Shown: positions 20,154 through 29,188, counted from the first letter of the stretch. The stretch: DNA of 64,000 bases from Planomonospora sp. ID82291 (GCF_015711645.1 NZ_JABTEX010000001.1:496001-560000), one strand, 5' to 3'. A program made the numbers and translations. The notes: generated by a model not told the origin, from the sequence alone.

Positions 20154-21497
20154 ATGCGCAAAACCATGATCACCGCGACGACCGCGGGGCTCGCCCTCGC
20201 ACTCGCCGCGTGCGGCGGCGGATCCACCGGCACCACCGGCACCACCACCGCTCCCGCCGCGAGCGGCGGAGCCTCCTCCGCCCCCGCGGCGGCCAAGACC
20301 CTCGAAGGCGTGACCATCGAGGTCGCCGCCAAGTGGACCGGCCCGGAGCAGGAGAACTTCCAGAAGGTCCTGGACGCCTTCCAGGCCAAGACCGGCGCGA
20401 AGGTCACCTACTCCTCCACCGGCGAGGACACCGGCGCCTACCTCGGCCCGCGGATCCAGGGCGGCAGCCCGCCGGACGTCGCGATCCTGCCCCAGCCCGG
20501 CCTGGTCCAGCAGTACGCCGACGCCAAGTCGCTCAAGCCGCTCGCCCCTGAGGTGATCAAGCAGATCGACGAGAACTACACCCCGTACTGGAAGGAGCTC
20601 GGCTCGGCCGACGGCCAGGTGTACGGCGTGCTGGTCAAGGCCGCGCACAAGTCGCTGGTCTGGTACCGCGACCAGGCCTTCGCCGACGCCGGGGTGCAGC
20701 CCCCGGCCACCTGGGACGACCTGGTGAAGGCCGCCCAGACGGTCGCCGACTCCGGCACCCCGCCGCTCTCGCTGTGCGGGGCGTCCGGCTGGACCCTCAC
20801 CGACCTGTTCGAGAACGTCTACCTGTCCACCGCGGGCCCGGAGAACTACACCAAGCTCTCCAAGCACGAGATCCCGTGGACCGACCCGAGCGTCACCACC
20901 GCGCTGGAGAAGATCGCCCAGCTCACCGGGAAGAAGGAGTACCTGCTCGGCGGCACCTCCGGCGCGCTGCAGACCGACTTCCCGACCTGCGTGACCCAGG
21001 TCTACGGCCAGGACAAGGCGGCGATGGTCATCGAGGCCGACTTCGTCGGCACCACGGCCGAGGAGTCGGGCGCCAAGCTCGGCGAGGAGGCCAAGTACTT
21101 CCCGTTCCCGAAGGCCGGTGAGACCGCGCCGGTCGTGCTGGGCGGCGACATCGCGGTGGCGCTGAAGGACTCCAAGGGCGCCATGGCGCTGCTGGAGTAC
21201 CTCGCCTCCGCCGAGGGCGGCGAGGTCTGGGCCAAGCTCCCCGGCTACCTGTCCCCCAACCGCAACGTCTCCCCCGACAACTACCCGAGCGAGCTGACCA
21301 AGCAGCTGGCTCAGACGATCATCTCCGCGGGTGAGTCGGTCCGCTACGACATGTCCGACCTGGCGCCCAGCGCCTTCGGCGGCACCGACGGCAAGGGCGA
21401 GTGGAAGCTCCTGCAGGACTTCGTGCGCGACCCGTCGAAGATCAAGGAGATCCAGAAGAGCCTTGAGGCCGAGGCCGCCAAGGCCTGGAAGAAGTAG
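20154..21497 (+). CDS. Alpha-glucoside-type ABC transporter substrate-binding lipoprotein
   Basis: 447 residues from ATG 20154, with a strong AGGAGG ribosome site ten bases upstream. The lipobox is ALAAC near residue 20, followed by a Gly/Thr/Ser/Ala-rich tether to about residue 45. The binding domain (FQAKTGAKVTYSSTGED; PPDVAILPQPGLVQQYAD; YGVLVKAAHKSLVWYRD) is closest to AglE-like alpha-glucoside binders. It is followed at 12 bp by the MalF-type permease, so it is the main binder of this importer. Confidence 0.9.
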   Translation: MRKTMITATTAGLALALAACGGGSTGTTGTTTAPAASGGASSAPAAAKTLEGVTIEVAAKWTGPEQENFQKVLDAFQAKTGAKVTYSSTGEDTGAYLGPRIQGGSPPDVAILPQPGLVQQYADAKSLKPLAPEVIKQIDENYTPYWKELGSADGQVYGVLVKAAHKSLVWYRDQAFADAGVQPPATWDDLVKAAQTVADSGTPPLSLCGASGWTLTDLFENVYLSTAGPENYTKLSKHEIPWTDPSVTTALEKIAQLTGKKEYLLGGTSGALQTDFPTCVTQVYGQDKAAMVIEADFVGTTAEESGAKLGEEAKYFPFPKAGETAPVVLGGDIAVALKDSKGAMALLEYLASAEGGEVWAKLPGYLSPNRNVSPDNYPSELTKQLAQTIISAGESVRYDMSDLAPSAFGGTDGKGEWKLLQDFVRDPSKIKEIQKSLEAEAAKAWKK

Positions 21498-21509
21498 AAG
21501 GGACAGGCC

Positions 21510-23093
21510 GTGACCGAACGGTTGGACGGCCCGCAGGACCCCCGCGGCGACGACGGCGACGCCGTCGCCGCGGGGTCCTCCCCCGGACCACACCCCCCCT
21601 CCGCCGGATCCGCCGCGGACTCCCCCACCGGGACCGCCGCGGGTTCCCCCACCGGATCCACCGCGGAGTCCCCCGCCGGGACCGCCACCGGATCCGCCGC
21701 GGACTCCGCCACCGGATCCGCCGCCCCGTCCGCGGTCCCGTCCGTCGCCACCGCGGGACCGGCCGCGCCGGGTACGGCGAGCGCCCCGAAGCCCCCCCGG
21801 CTGGGGCCCTCGCCGGTCATGGCGGTCCTGTTCCTGCTGCCGGGCGTGGTGCTGCTCGGCGCGATGGTGATCTACCCGATCGTCTACTCCGCCTTCCGGA
21901 GCCTCTACGACGCCGGCGGCGAGACCTTCGTCGGCGTCGAGAACTACGCGACGATCTTCCAGGACGCCTCGACCCTGACCACCATCAGGAACAACCTGAT
22001 CTGGGTCGTGGTCGCCCCGCTCCTGGTCACCACGCTGGGACTGATCTTCGCGGTGCTGACCGAGCGGATCCGCTGGGCGACCGCGTTCAAGCTGATCGTG
22101 TTCATGCCGATGGCCGTCTCCCTGATGGCCTCCGGCGTCATCTTCCGGCTGGTCTACGAGCAGGACCCGGACCGCGGCGTGGCCAACGCCGTCCTCAGCT
22201 CGGTCCGCGGCGTCTTCGGCTCCGGCGAGAGCTACCCCGACGCCCGGCCGCGGGAGAACGACCAGTCCCCGGTCACCGCCGCCCAGGGCGCCGTGGTGAC
22301 CAAGGGGTCCGCCAAGCCCGGCCAGGCCGTGCTGCTGCCCCTGGTCGGCGTGAAGCCCGCCGACCTCGCCTCGGCCGCCGTCGCCCGCCCGGCGGGTTCG
22401 CCGGGGCCGGGCGAACTCGCCGGGACCGTGTGGTTCGACTTCACCCAGGGCGGGGGCGGGCGCCCCAACCAGGTGGACGGCTCCGAGAAGGCCCTGGCGG
22501 GCATGACCGTCGAGGCGGTCCGGGCGGGCGCCGGCGGCGAGGTCGCGGCCACGGCCGTCACCGAGGCCGACGGGACCTTCCGCCTCACCGGGCTGGCCCC
22601 GGGCGACTACACCGTGCGGCTCCCGCAGTCGAACTTCGAGGCCTCCTTCAACGGCCTGTCCTGGCTCGGCCCGACGCTGATCACCCCGGCGATCATCGGC
22701 GCGTTCGTCTGGGTCTGGGCCGGGTTCGCCATGGTGCTGATCGCGGCGGGCCTGTCCGCCATCCCGCGGGACGCGCTGGAGGCCGCCCGCATCGACGGGG
22801 CGACCGAGTGGCAGGTGTTCCGCAAGATCACCGTCCCGCTGCTCTCCCCGGTGCTGCTCGTCGTGTTCGTCACGATGATCATCAACACGCTGAAGGTCTT
22901 CGACCTGGTCTTCGTCATCGCGCCCGGATCGGTGCAACCGCAGGCCAACGTGATCGCGCTGGAGATGTGGCGGGTCTCGTTCGGCGGCGGCGGGAACCAG
23001 GGGCTGGGCAGCGCGCTGGCCATCTTCCTGCTGGTCCTCGTCCTGCCCTTCATGATCCTCAACATCCGGCGGTTCAGGAGGGACAACCAGTGA
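21510..23093 (+). CDS. MalF/AglF-type sugar permease with an inserted Cna-B-like domain
   Basis: 527 residues, much longer than the usual 290-310. Residues 1-105 are a Pro/Ser/Thr/Ala/Gly-rich cytoplasmic tail with repeats of TGSAADS type. The first membrane segments run from about 108 ([13 protein letters not shown]). Between the segment ending near residue 220 and the one starting near 390 lies an extracytoplasmic insert. Its second half ([11 protein letters not shown] ... [22 protein letters not shown]) reads as a Cna-B/carboxypeptidase-regulatory-like beta-sandwich. The ABC-coupling EAA motif is [20 protein letters not shown]. MalF of E. coli also has a P2 loop domain at this place that touches the binding protein. 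Confidence 0.88.
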   Translation: MTERLDGPQDPRGDDGDAVAAGSSPGPHPPSAGSAADSPTGTAAGSPTGSTAESPAGTATGSAADSATGSAAPSAVPSVATAGPAAPGTASAPKPPRLGPSPVMAVLFLLPGVVLLGAMVIYPIVYSAFRSLYDAGGETFVGVENYATIFQDASTLTTIRNNLIWVVVAPLLVTTLGLIFAVLTERIRWATAFKLIVFMPMAVSLMASGVIFRLVYEQDPDRGVANAVLSSVRGVFGSGESYPDARPRENDQSPVTAAQGAVVTKGSAKPGQAVLLPLVGVKPADLASAAVARPAGSPGPGELAGTVWFDFTQGGGGRPNQVDGSEKALAGMTVEAVRAGAGGEVAATAVTEADGTFRLTGLAPGDYTVRLPQSNFEASFNGLSWLGPTLITPAIIGAFVWVWAGFAMVLIAAGLSAIPRDALEAARIDGATEWQVFRKITVPLLSPVLLVVFVTMIINTLKVFDLVFVIAPGSVQPQANVIALEMWRVSFGGGGNQGLGSALAIFLLVLVLPFMILNIRRFRRDNQ

Positions 23094-23968
23094 CGACGAC
23101 CTCCGCTCTCGGCGCGCCGCCCCGCGGCGTCCTGGGCCGGATCGCCGACCGGGTCGGCGGCGGCCTGGTCCAGGCGGTGCTGGTGGTGATCGGCGTGTTC
23201 TGGCTGGTCCCCACCCTGGGCCTGTTCGTGGTCTCGATCCGGCAGGAGACCGCCAACAACTCCAGCGGCTGGTGGACCGCGTTCACCAAGCCGGCCGAGT
23301 TCACCCTGCGCAGCTACACCGACCTGCTGGCCACCGGCTTCACCGCGTCGTTCTGGAACACCGTGGCCATCACGGTGCCCACCACGCTCCTGGTGATCGG
23401 CATCGCGGCCATGGCCGCCTACGCGTTCGCCTGGATGCGGTTCCCCGGCCGGGACGCGCTCTTCCTGGTGGTGGTCGGCCTGCTGGTCGTGCCGATCCAG
23501 ATCGCGCTCATCCCGATCGCGAAGCTGTACGGCGCACTCGGCATCTTCGGCTCCATCCCCGGCGTGGTGCTCTTCCACGTCGCCTTCGGGCTCCCCTTCG
23601 CCATCTTCCTGCTCCGCAACTTCTTCGCGGGCATCCCCGGCTCGCTGCTGGAGGCGGCGCGGATGGACGGCGCGGGCGAGTGGAAGATCTTCTCGACCGT
23701 GGTGTTCCCGCTGGCCAAGCCCGCGGTCGCCTCGCTCGGCATCTTCCAGTTCCTCTGGGTCTGGAACGACCTGCTCGTCGCGCTGGTCTTCGCCAACACC
23801 GAGAACCAGCCGATGACCAAGGCCCTCCAGTCCCAGATGCGGCAGTTCGGGACCAACGTCGACATCCTGGCGCCGGGAGCCTTCCTCTCGCTGATCATCC
23901 CGCTGATCCTGTTCTTCGCCTTCCAGCGGTACTTCGTCCAGGGAATGATGGCGGGTTCCGTGAAGTAG
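23090..23968 (+). CDS. MalG-type sugar permease
   Basis: 292 residues from GTG 23090, overlapping the previous stop (GTGA) and preceded by a GGAGG ribosome site. Six membrane segments are visible. The EAA loop [18 protein letters not shown] contacts the ATPase. It forms a heterodimer with the preceding permease. No ATPase gene follows; actinobacterial sugar importers often share one MsiK-type ATPase encoded elsewhere. A strong hairpin ends the operon. Confidence 0.92.
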   Translation: MTTTSALGAPPRGVLGRIADRVGGGLVQAVLVVIGVFWLVPTLGLFVVSIRQETANNSSGWWTAFTKPAEFTLRSYTDLLATGFTASFWNTVAITVPTTLLVIGIAAMAAYAFAWMRFPGRDALFLVVVGLLVVPIQIALIPIAKLYGALGIFGSIPGVVLFHVAFGLPFAIFLLRNFFAGIPGSLLEAARMDGAGEWKIFSTVVFPLAKPAVASLGIFQFLWVWNDLLVALVFANTENQPMTKALQSQMRQFGTNVDILAPGAFLSLIIPLILFFAFQRYFVQGMMAGSVK

Positions 23969-23989
23969 GGAGGGCGTCCGAGGGGGGCA

Positions 23990-24032
23990 GGCCCGGTGCG
24001 GTCCGCGCAGGTCGCACGGACCGCACCGGGCC
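23990..24032 (+). terminator. Strong hairpin after the sugar importer operon
   Basis: Perfect 16-bp arms (GGCCCGGTGCGGTCCG and its complement) with an 11-base loop begin 22 bp after the last stop codon. There is no U-tract. Confidence 0.8.
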
Positions 24033-24114
24033 TCACGGCCCCGCGCCGGAGGAGCCGCACGCCTCCGGCGCGATCCCGCCCGTATTGTCGGTAGATCCCG
24101 ATAGGGTGCCGCCC

Positions 24115-24792
24115 ATGGCCGGACGTCCTTTGAACGAACTCGTGGAAGCCGGGTGGGCCGAGGCCCTCGCACCCGTCGCAGACAAGATCGCCGAAATGGG
24201 CGACTTCCTCCGCAAGGAGGTCGCCGAGGGCAGGCAGTACCTCCCGGCGGGGGAGCACGTCCTGCGCGCCTTCACACAGCCCTTCGACCAGGTCAAGGTG
24301 CTGATCGTCGGCCAGGACCCCTATCCGACGCCGGGCCACCCGATCGGCCTGAGCTTCTCGGTCGCGGCCGACGTGCGGCCCATCCCGGGCAGCCTGCGCA
24401 ACATCTACAAGGAGCTCACCGAGGACCTCGGCCTCCCGATGCCGAGCAACGGCGACCTGACCCCCTGGGCCGAGCACGGCGTGCTCCTGCTCAACAGGGT
24501 GCTGACCGTCATGCCCGGCACGCCCGCCTCACACCGCGGCAAGGGCTGGGAGGAGGTCACCGAGCAGGCCATCAAGGCGCTGGTCGCGCGCGACCGGCCG
24601 ATGGTGGCGATCCTGTGGGGCCGCGACGCCCGTTCGCTCGCGCCGATGCTCGGCGACGTGCCGCGCATCGAGTCGGCCCACCCGAGCCCCCTCTCGGCCC
24701 GCAGCGGCTTCTTCGGCTCCCGGCCGTTCAGCCGCGCCAACCAGCTGCTGGAGCAGCAGGGCGCGAGCCCGGTGGACTGGAAGCTCCCCTAG
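24115..24792 (+). CDS. ung: Uracil-DNA glycosylase, family 1
   Basis: 225 residues from ATG 24115. The water-activating motif GQDPYP (about residues 65-70) and the minor-groove motif HPSPLS (about 186-191) are both exact for family 1 UDG, which removes uracil from DNA as the first step of base excision repair. It is monocistronic: the importer terminator lies upstream, and the next gene begins 43 bp later. Confidence 0.95.
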   Translation: MAGRPLNELVEAGWAEALAPVADKIAEMGDFLRKEVAEGRQYLPAGEHVLRAFTQPFDQVKVLIVGQDPYPTPGHPIGLSFSVAADVRPIPGSLRNIYKELTEDLGLPMPSNGDLTPWAEHGVLLLNRVLTVMPGTPASHRGKGWEEVTEQAIKALVARDRPMVAILWGRDARSLAPMLGDVPRIESAHPSPLSARSGFFGSRPFSRANQLLEQQGASPVDWKLP

Positions 24793-24835
24793 ACTCCGGG
24801 CGGAGGGCTGCCGCGGGGCACTAGGATTCCTCATC

Positions 24836-25189
24836 ATGAACGATGAATCCGGCACCGAGCGCTACCTGCGTCTGACGGTCGAGCTGACCGTGGAGGTGCT
24901 CGACATCGGAGCCCTCCAGACCGCCGCGCTGAAGGAGATCAACGACCCCGAGACCGATCTCGACGACGACGAGCGCAAGGAGCAGGCGGAGATGGTCTCC
25001 GCCGACGACAGCGGCGCCACGGCGCTGCAGTGGCTGATCGAGCCGGACCACGTCCTGGGGCTGATCGAGCACGTCGAGCAGATCGAGCCCCGCGAGGCCG
25101 TGCTGAGCGTCGAGCCCTCCGACGGCCCGTCCGACGAGGACGACGACGACCACGATCACGACGGTCACGGCCACGGTCACGGCCACTGA
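24836..25189 (+). CDS. Small acidic protein with a His/Asp metal-binding tail
   Basis: 117 residues. Residues 1-95 are acidic and probably alpha/beta (YLRLTVELTVEVLDIGALQ; ATALQWLIEPDHVLGLIEHVEQIEP). The last 20 residues are Asp-rich and then alternate His and Gly (HDGHGHGHGH), as in tails that bind Ni2+, Zn2+ or Co2+ in metallochaperones. No family was recognised. It is transcribed alone or with ung and ends before a strong terminator. A metal-storage or sensor role is only inferred from the tail. Confidence 0.65.
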   Translation: MNDESGTERYLRLTVELTVEVLDIGALQTAALKEINDPETDLDDDERKEQAEMVSADDSGATALQWLIEPDHVLGLIEHVEQIEPREAVLSVEPSDGPSDEDDDDHDHDGHGHGHGH

Positions 25190-25214
25190 GATCTGAGACA
25201 CCGCGAACCACGCA

Positions 25215-25244
25215 GGGGGCCGCACCCGTCCGGGTGCGGCCCCC
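25215..25244. terminator. Perfect 14-bp hairpin between convergent genes
   Basis: GGGGGCCGCACCCG and its exact complement are separated by two bases (TC) and followed by TT. It lies between the His-tailed protein and the leftward coiled-coil gene, so it can serve both. Confidence 0.85.
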
Positions 25245-25250
25245 TTCCCG

Positions 25251-25314
25251 TACGCGCGGGACACCGTACGCGCGGGACGCGGTACGCGCGGGACACCGTA
25301 CGCGCGGGACGCGG
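25251..25314. repeat. Four-copy 16-bp tandem repeat
   Basis: TACGCGCGGGAC is followed alternately by ACCG and GCGG: four units at 25251, 25267, 25283 and 25299, giving a 32-bp higher-order period. It fills the space between the terminator and the end of the coiled-coil gene. No coding role is seen. Confidence 0.9.
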
Positions 25315-25331
25315 TGCGCCCGCCGTACCGG

Positions 25332-26270
25332 TCAGTCCGCCAGCACGTCCTCGCGGCGGGCCTCCAGGGAGTCGCGCCGCCGGGCCAGCTCGCCGCAGCG
25401 GGCGGCCAGGCCGTCCACCGTGGCGCCCACCCACCGGGCCGTCTCGGCGACGGCCTCGCCGGTGCGGGCGATCCGCTGGTGCTTGAACGCGTCCATGACG
25501 ATGTTGTCGAAGAACATGTCGGCGAACCAGCGGGTGTCCACCGCGGGCAGCGCCGGGGCGACGTGCACCCCGACGTCGGCGAGCTCGCGGGCGAAGGCGT
25601 CCAGCGCCTGCTGGGCGTGCCAGGCGGCCTCGTCGGCGTTGCGCAGGTGACCGTGCTCCACCATGTCGGCGAAGGTGCCGCCGCCCAGCATGTCCCAGGC
25701 GGAGGCGCCCCGCGCACCGCCGAGGCAGCGCAGGACCTGCCCGACCGCCTCGGCGGCGGCGGTGCCCGCCTGGCGCGCCTCCTCGTGCTCCCGCAGGTCG
25801 GCCGCGGTCTCGGCGAGCTCCCGGGCGAGCCGGGCGAGCTCGCCGCCGCGCGGGTCCCCGGCCTGCAGCAGCAGGCGCTCCTTGCGCTCCAGCAGCGCGG
25901 CGTACTCCTGCGGGGCCGAGCCGACCTCGGCCAGGCCGCTCTCCACCGCCGCCTGGTCCGACCGCAGCCAGCCGAGCCGGTTCCGCTGCCCCTCGATGCG
26001 CTGCCGTACGGCCTGCGCCTCGGCCCGCTCCCGGGCGAGCCGCTCCTCCCGGGAGCCGGTGAGCCCGGACAGGAACGCGGTGAACCCGCCCTCCAGCCGG
26101 GAGACGTCGTCCTCCTCCTCGGCGAGCTGGATCTCCAGGTCGCCGAGGAGCGCCTCGACCTCCTGGATCTGCGCGACCACGGCCCGGTGCTGCCCGGTCA
26201 GCCGTTCCAGTCGTCGCACGCGCTCGCGGGCGGTGCGCAGGTCATCGTCAAGGGCGTCGAAGGAGGTCAC
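25332..26270 (-). CDS. Hypothetical coiled-coil protein
   Basis: 312 residues. Residues 5-75 and 80-170 are long amphipathic helices rich in Glu, Arg, Ala and Leu with heptad spacing; residues 280-312 form another. A globular segment lies between (GASAWDMLGGGTFADMVEHGHL ... FADMFFDNIVMDAFKHQRIA). There is no signal peptide or membrane segment, so it is cytoplasmic. I do not recognise the family. The layout (helical hairpin, small globular domain, helix) could suit a scaffold or a cell-division or DNA-associated protein, but nothing nearby supports a specific role. Confidence 0.6.
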   Translation of the reverse strand: MTSFDALDDDLRTARERVRRLERLTGQHRAVVAQIQEVEALLGDLEIQLAEEEDDVSRLEGGFTAFLSGLTGSREERLARERAEAQAVRQRIEGQRNRLGWLRSDQAAVESGLAEVGSAPQEYAALLERKERLLLQAGDPRGGELARLARELAETAADLREHEEARQAGTAAAEAVGQVLRCLGGARGASAWDMLGGGTFADMVEHGHLRNADEAAWHAQQALDAFARELADVGVHVAPALPAVDTRWFADMFFDNIVMDAFKHQRIARTGEAVAETARWVGATVDGLAARCGELARRRDSLEARREDVLAD

Positions 26271-26333
26271 ACCTGTAGGGACGTCCGAAAAGGGGAAATC
26301 GTTCCGCCCGCGCGGAACCGGGACCCCGGCGCG

Positions 26334-27104
26334 TCAGCGCTTGCGGCCGACCCCGCCCCAGCCGAGGATCGCCATGCGCTCCAGCACGTCGGGCGCGATG
26401 AAGGCGTCGTTGTCCAGGAGCTCGAAGTCGCCGAAGAAGCCCTTGATCTCCTCGACGGTCCGCGGGACCACGCCCGAGTTCGCCCGGGAGTAGACGTCCT
26501 TCATCCTGTCGGTGTCGTCGGCCCGGCGCTCGGTCATCGACAGGTGGGTGACCACCAGGAAGCTGCCGGGGGCCATCATCTCCCGCAGCTTGGCGACCTC
26601 GGCGTAGGGGTCGTCGAGGAAGTGCAGGATCGCCACCAGGAGCACGGCCACCGGCTCGTCGGGCTTGACCAGGCCGGTCGCCGCCGCCCGCTCCCAGATC
26701 TCCCCGGGGGAGCGCAGGTCGCCCTCGACCATGGCGACCGTGGGGGTGCTGGCGAGCAGCGCCCTGCCGTGCACGCAGACGACCGGGTCGTTGTCGACGT
26801 AGACGGTGCGCGCCTCGGAGGTGACCGCGTGCGCCACCTCGTGCACGTTCTTGCGGGTGGGCAGGCCGGCGCCGATGTCGACGAACTGGCGGACGCCCTC
26901 CTCGGCCGCCAGGTGGCGGACCACGGTGCCGAGGAACTCGCGGTTCATCCGGACGCCGTCGCGCGACTCGGGGAAGGCCTTGAGGATCTGCTCGGCCGCC
27001 GCGCGGTCGACGGCGAAGTTGTCCTTGCCGCCGAGCATGAAGTCATAGATCCGGGCGACGTTGGCCGTGCTCACGTCGATCCCGTGGGGGTTCCGATCGC
27101 TCAT
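26334..27104 (-). CDS. DUF574-type SAM-dependent methyltransferase (copy 1)
   Basis: 256 residues from ATG 27104 (an in-frame start at 27170 would add 22 unrelated residues). The family opening ARIYDFMLGGKDNFAVDR is exact. The SAM-binding glycine loop is FVDIGAGLPT and the second acidic motif VYVDNDPVV. The family (Methyltransf_19, DUF574) is found in many copies in actinomycetes and its substrates are mostly unknown. A paralogue lies at 44839. It is divergent from the MerR/LitR-like gene across 281 bp. Confidence 0.9.
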   Translation of the reverse strand: MSDRNPHGIDVSTANVARIYDFMLGGKDNFAVDRAAAEQILKAFPESRDGVRMNREFLGTVVRHLAAEEGVRQFVDIGAGLPTRKNVHEVAHAVTSEARTVYVDNDPVVCVHGRALLASTPTVAMVEGDLRSPGEIWERAAATGLVKPDEPVAVLLVAILHFLDDPYAEVAKLREMMAPGSFLVVTHLSMTERRADDTDRMKDVYSRANSGVVPRTVEEIKGFFGDFELLDNDAFIAPDVLERMAILGWGGVGRKR

Positions 27105-27385
27105 CACAGCCGCCTCACCCTGCTGTCCCACTCGCCGCGGACCGGCATTTCCGTAGATCGTAGCCGACACTCCACCACCTCGGAGGTCACTAACGACATT
27201 GCTCTCTTTTCTGTCTTAGGGCACAAAAGCCTCAGTCATTCCCGGCCCTCCCCTCCCCGGGACCGGCATCCCGCCGGCCGCCCGGTCCGAAGACACCTGT
27301 GGGGAACGGGCCCGGCCTCCACCTGGCAAGCTGGGCCGGGACTCCGCGAGGACGCCGCCGGGAGGCCGTGAGGAGAGGGGGACGG

Positions 27386-28468
27386 ATGACCGCCGAGGAC
27401 GGGCCGGACTACGGCATCGGAGCCGTCGCGCGCCGGCTCGGCGTGCCCGCCCCCACGCTGCGCACCTGGAACCTGCGGTACGGCGTCGGCCCCAGCCGCC
27501 GCAGTCCCGGCGGCCACCGGCGCTACGACACCGCGGACCTGCGGCGCCTGGAGGAGATGAACCGGCTGATCCGGTCCGGAGTCCCGGCCGCCGACGCCGC
27601 CCGGCACGTCCTGGCGGCCCGGCCCGTCCCGACGGCCGCCGCGAACGCGACGGACGCCACGGACACCGCGAACGCCACGGACACCGCAGGCGCGGACGCC
27701 ACGGACGCCGCAGGCGCGGACGCCACGGACACCGCAGGCGCCACGGACGCCACGGACGCCACGGACACCGCGAACACCGCGAACGCCACGGACGCCGCGG
27801 ACGCGACCGGCGGCGGGGTCCCGGCGCCGGAGGCCGGCCCGCAGGTCCCCACCCCGGCGATGCTGACCCGGGCCGCCGTCGCCCTGGACGGCGAGGTCGT
27901 GTCCGGCTGGATCGGCGCGGCCCTGGCCCGGCACGGCGTCCTGTGGACCTGGGAGCACCTGGTGCTGCCGGTGTTCGCGGCGATCTCCCGGCGCCAGCTG
28001 GAGACCGGGGCGGCCGTCGAGGTCGAGCACCTGTTCTCCGACCGGCTGGCCGCCGCGCTGGCCCCGCTGTCCAGGCGGCCCCGGACGCCGGTCAACGAGC
28101 GGCCGGTGCTGCTCGCCTGCGCCGAGGACGAGCAGCACAGCCTGCCGCTGCACGCCCTGGCCGCCGTGCTGGCGCTGGACCACGGGGTCGAGACGCGCGT
28201 GCTGGGCGCGCGCACGCCGTACTCCGCGCTGGCCGACGCGATGCGCCGCCTGGGACCGGCGGTGGTGTTCGTCTGGTCCCACCAGTCCTCCACCGGCGAT
28301 CCCGCGCCGCTCGCCGCGCTCCCCGCCCTCCGGCCTCCGGCCCGCGTCCTGGCGGGCGGCCCGGGGTGGCGCGACGGGCTGCCGCCGTCCGTCCCGCACG
28401 TCACGTCCTTCCGCGACGCCCTCACCCGCGTCTCCGCCGCCCTGCACCGCTCCCCCACACCCCGCTGA
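27386..28468 (+). CDS. litR: MerR-family regulator with cobalamin-binding-like domain (LitR/CarH type)
   Basis: 360 residues from ATG 27386, preceded by AGGAGAGG. Residues 10-75 are a MerR winged helix (GIGAVARRLGVPAPTLRTWNLRYG ... SPGGHRRYD). A linker of about 58 residues made of Ala-Thr-Asp-Asn repeats separates it from a C-terminal domain shaped like the helical bundle plus Rossmann cobalamin-binding domain of LitR/CarH. WTWEHLVLPVFAAISRR and CAEDEQH (His251) stand where the B12-contacting residues lie, but the canonical DxHxxG motif is not exact. LitR represses carotenoid/photolyase genes in the dark. The adjacent ECF sigma factor supports this assignment. Confidence 0.75.
   Translation: MTAEDGPDYGIGAVARRLGVPAPTLRTWNLRYGVGPSRRSPGGHRRYDTADLRRLEEMNRLIRSGVPAADAARHVLAARPVPTAAANATDATDTANATDTAGADATDAAGADATDTAGATDATDATDTANTANATDAADATGGGVPAPEAGPQVPTPAMLTRAAVALDGEVVSGWIGAALARHGVLWTWEHLVLPVFAAISRRQLETGAAVEVEHLFSDRLAAALAPLSRRPRTPVNERPVLLACAEDEQHSLPLHALAAVLALDHGVETRVLGARTPYSALADAMRRLGPAVVFVWSHQSSTGDPAPLAALPALRPPARVLAGGPGWRDGLPPSVPHVTSFRDALTRVSAALHRSPTPR
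27636..27811 (+). repeat. Imperfect in-frame minisatellite in the litR-like gene
   Basis: Repeats built on GACGCCACGGAC and GACACCGC encode Ala-Thr-Asp-Ala, Thr-Asp-Thr-Ala and Ala-Gly-Ala-Asp units. All lie in the linker between the two domains and keep the frame. The array is likely to vary in length between strains. Confidence 0.85.
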
Positions 28469-28507
28469 CCGCGGCCTGCGGTTGCGATCACCTCACTCGG
28501 AGGCGTA

Positions 28508-28530
28508 TGAATAAGTTTTGAATAGGTTTT
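28508..28530 (+). promoter_or_regulatory. 11-bp-period direct repeat upstream of the sigma factor gene
   Basis: TGAATAAGTTTT (28508-28519) and TGAATAGGTTTT (28519-28530) overlap by one base and repeat every 11 bp, matching at 11 of 12 positions. It is the only AT-rich stretch in the 80-bp gap between the litR-like and sigma genes. CarH-type regulators are known to bind 11-bp direct repeats, so this is a candidate operator. Confidence 0.4.
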
Positions 28531-28548
28531 CTCGGAAAGAAGGCCGCC

Positions 28549-29160
28549 ATGACGGCACAGATCGCTACAGAGATCACCACGGAGATCACCACGGGGATCA
28601 CCACGGAGCCCGCCGCAGAGCCCGCCGCGGACGCCGCGGGCACGAGCCTCAACGCCCGGCTCGCCGCCGGCGACGAGGCGGCGCTGGAGGAGTGCCTGCG
28701 GGCGCACACCGCCCTCATCCGCTCATACCTGCGCAAGTACGTTCCGCCGCAGGAGGTGGAGGACGTGCAGCAGGTGGTCTTCGCCGAGGTGTGGCGCTCC
28801 CGGCACCGCTTCGACCCGCTCCGCAGCCTGCCCGCCTGGCTGCTCGGCATCGCGCACAAGCGGGCGGTGGACCACCTGCGGGTGCGTCGGCTGCACACCG
28901 TCCCGCTGGAGAGCGCCGCAGAGCCGTCCGGGCCCGCCCAGGCGGCCGACGGCGACGGCCTGGCCGACCGGGACGAGATGCGCCGGGCCCTGGCCGAGCT
29001 GCCCGCACCCCAGCGCGAGGCGATCGAGCTGGCCTACTACGGCGAGCTGACCCAGCGCGAGATCTCCGAGCGGCTGGGCGTCCCGCTGGGCACCGTCAAG
29101 GCCCGCACCGCCCGGGGCCTGCGCAGGCTCTCGGACATCCTCACCCCGGCCGCGGCATGA
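28549..29160 (+). CDS. ECF sigma factor (LitS-like)
   Basis: 203 residues. Region 2 runs from about residue 35 (LNARLAAGDEAALEECLRAHTALIRSYL) through DVQQVVFAEVWRSRHRFD to LPAWLLGIAHKRAVDHLRVRR. Region 4 follows a short linker (LAELPAPQREAIELAYYGELTQREISERLGVPLGTVKARTARGLRRL). The N-terminal 30 residues are a low-complexity Thr/Ile/Glu repeat (TEITTEITTGITTE). No anti-sigma gene is adjacent, which fits control by the preceding MerR regulator as in LitR-LitS. Expected targets are photoprotection genes; one candidate follows directly. Confidence 0.85.
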   Translation: MTAQIATEITTEITTGITTEPAAEPAADAAGTSLNARLAAGDEAALEECLRAHTALIRSYLRKYVPPQEVEDVQQVVFAEVWRSRHRFDPLRSLPAWLLGIAHKRAVDHLRVRRLHTVPLESAAEPSGPAQAADGDGLADRDEMRRALAELPAPQREAIELAYYGELTQREISERLGVPLGTVKARTARGLRRLSDILTPAAA

Positions 29161-29188
29161 ACCCCGGCCTCAGCGGCAGGAACCAGAT

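Noticed and set aside
20097-22937. 946-residue frame antisense to the sugar importer
   Set aside because: It is a shadow of high-GC codon bias: Gly/Arg/Asp/His-rich, without a domain, opposite well-supported genes.
23972-24114. Possible small gene between the importer and ung
   Set aside because: The space is filled by a 16-bp hairpin and the ung leader; no start with a ribosome site fits.
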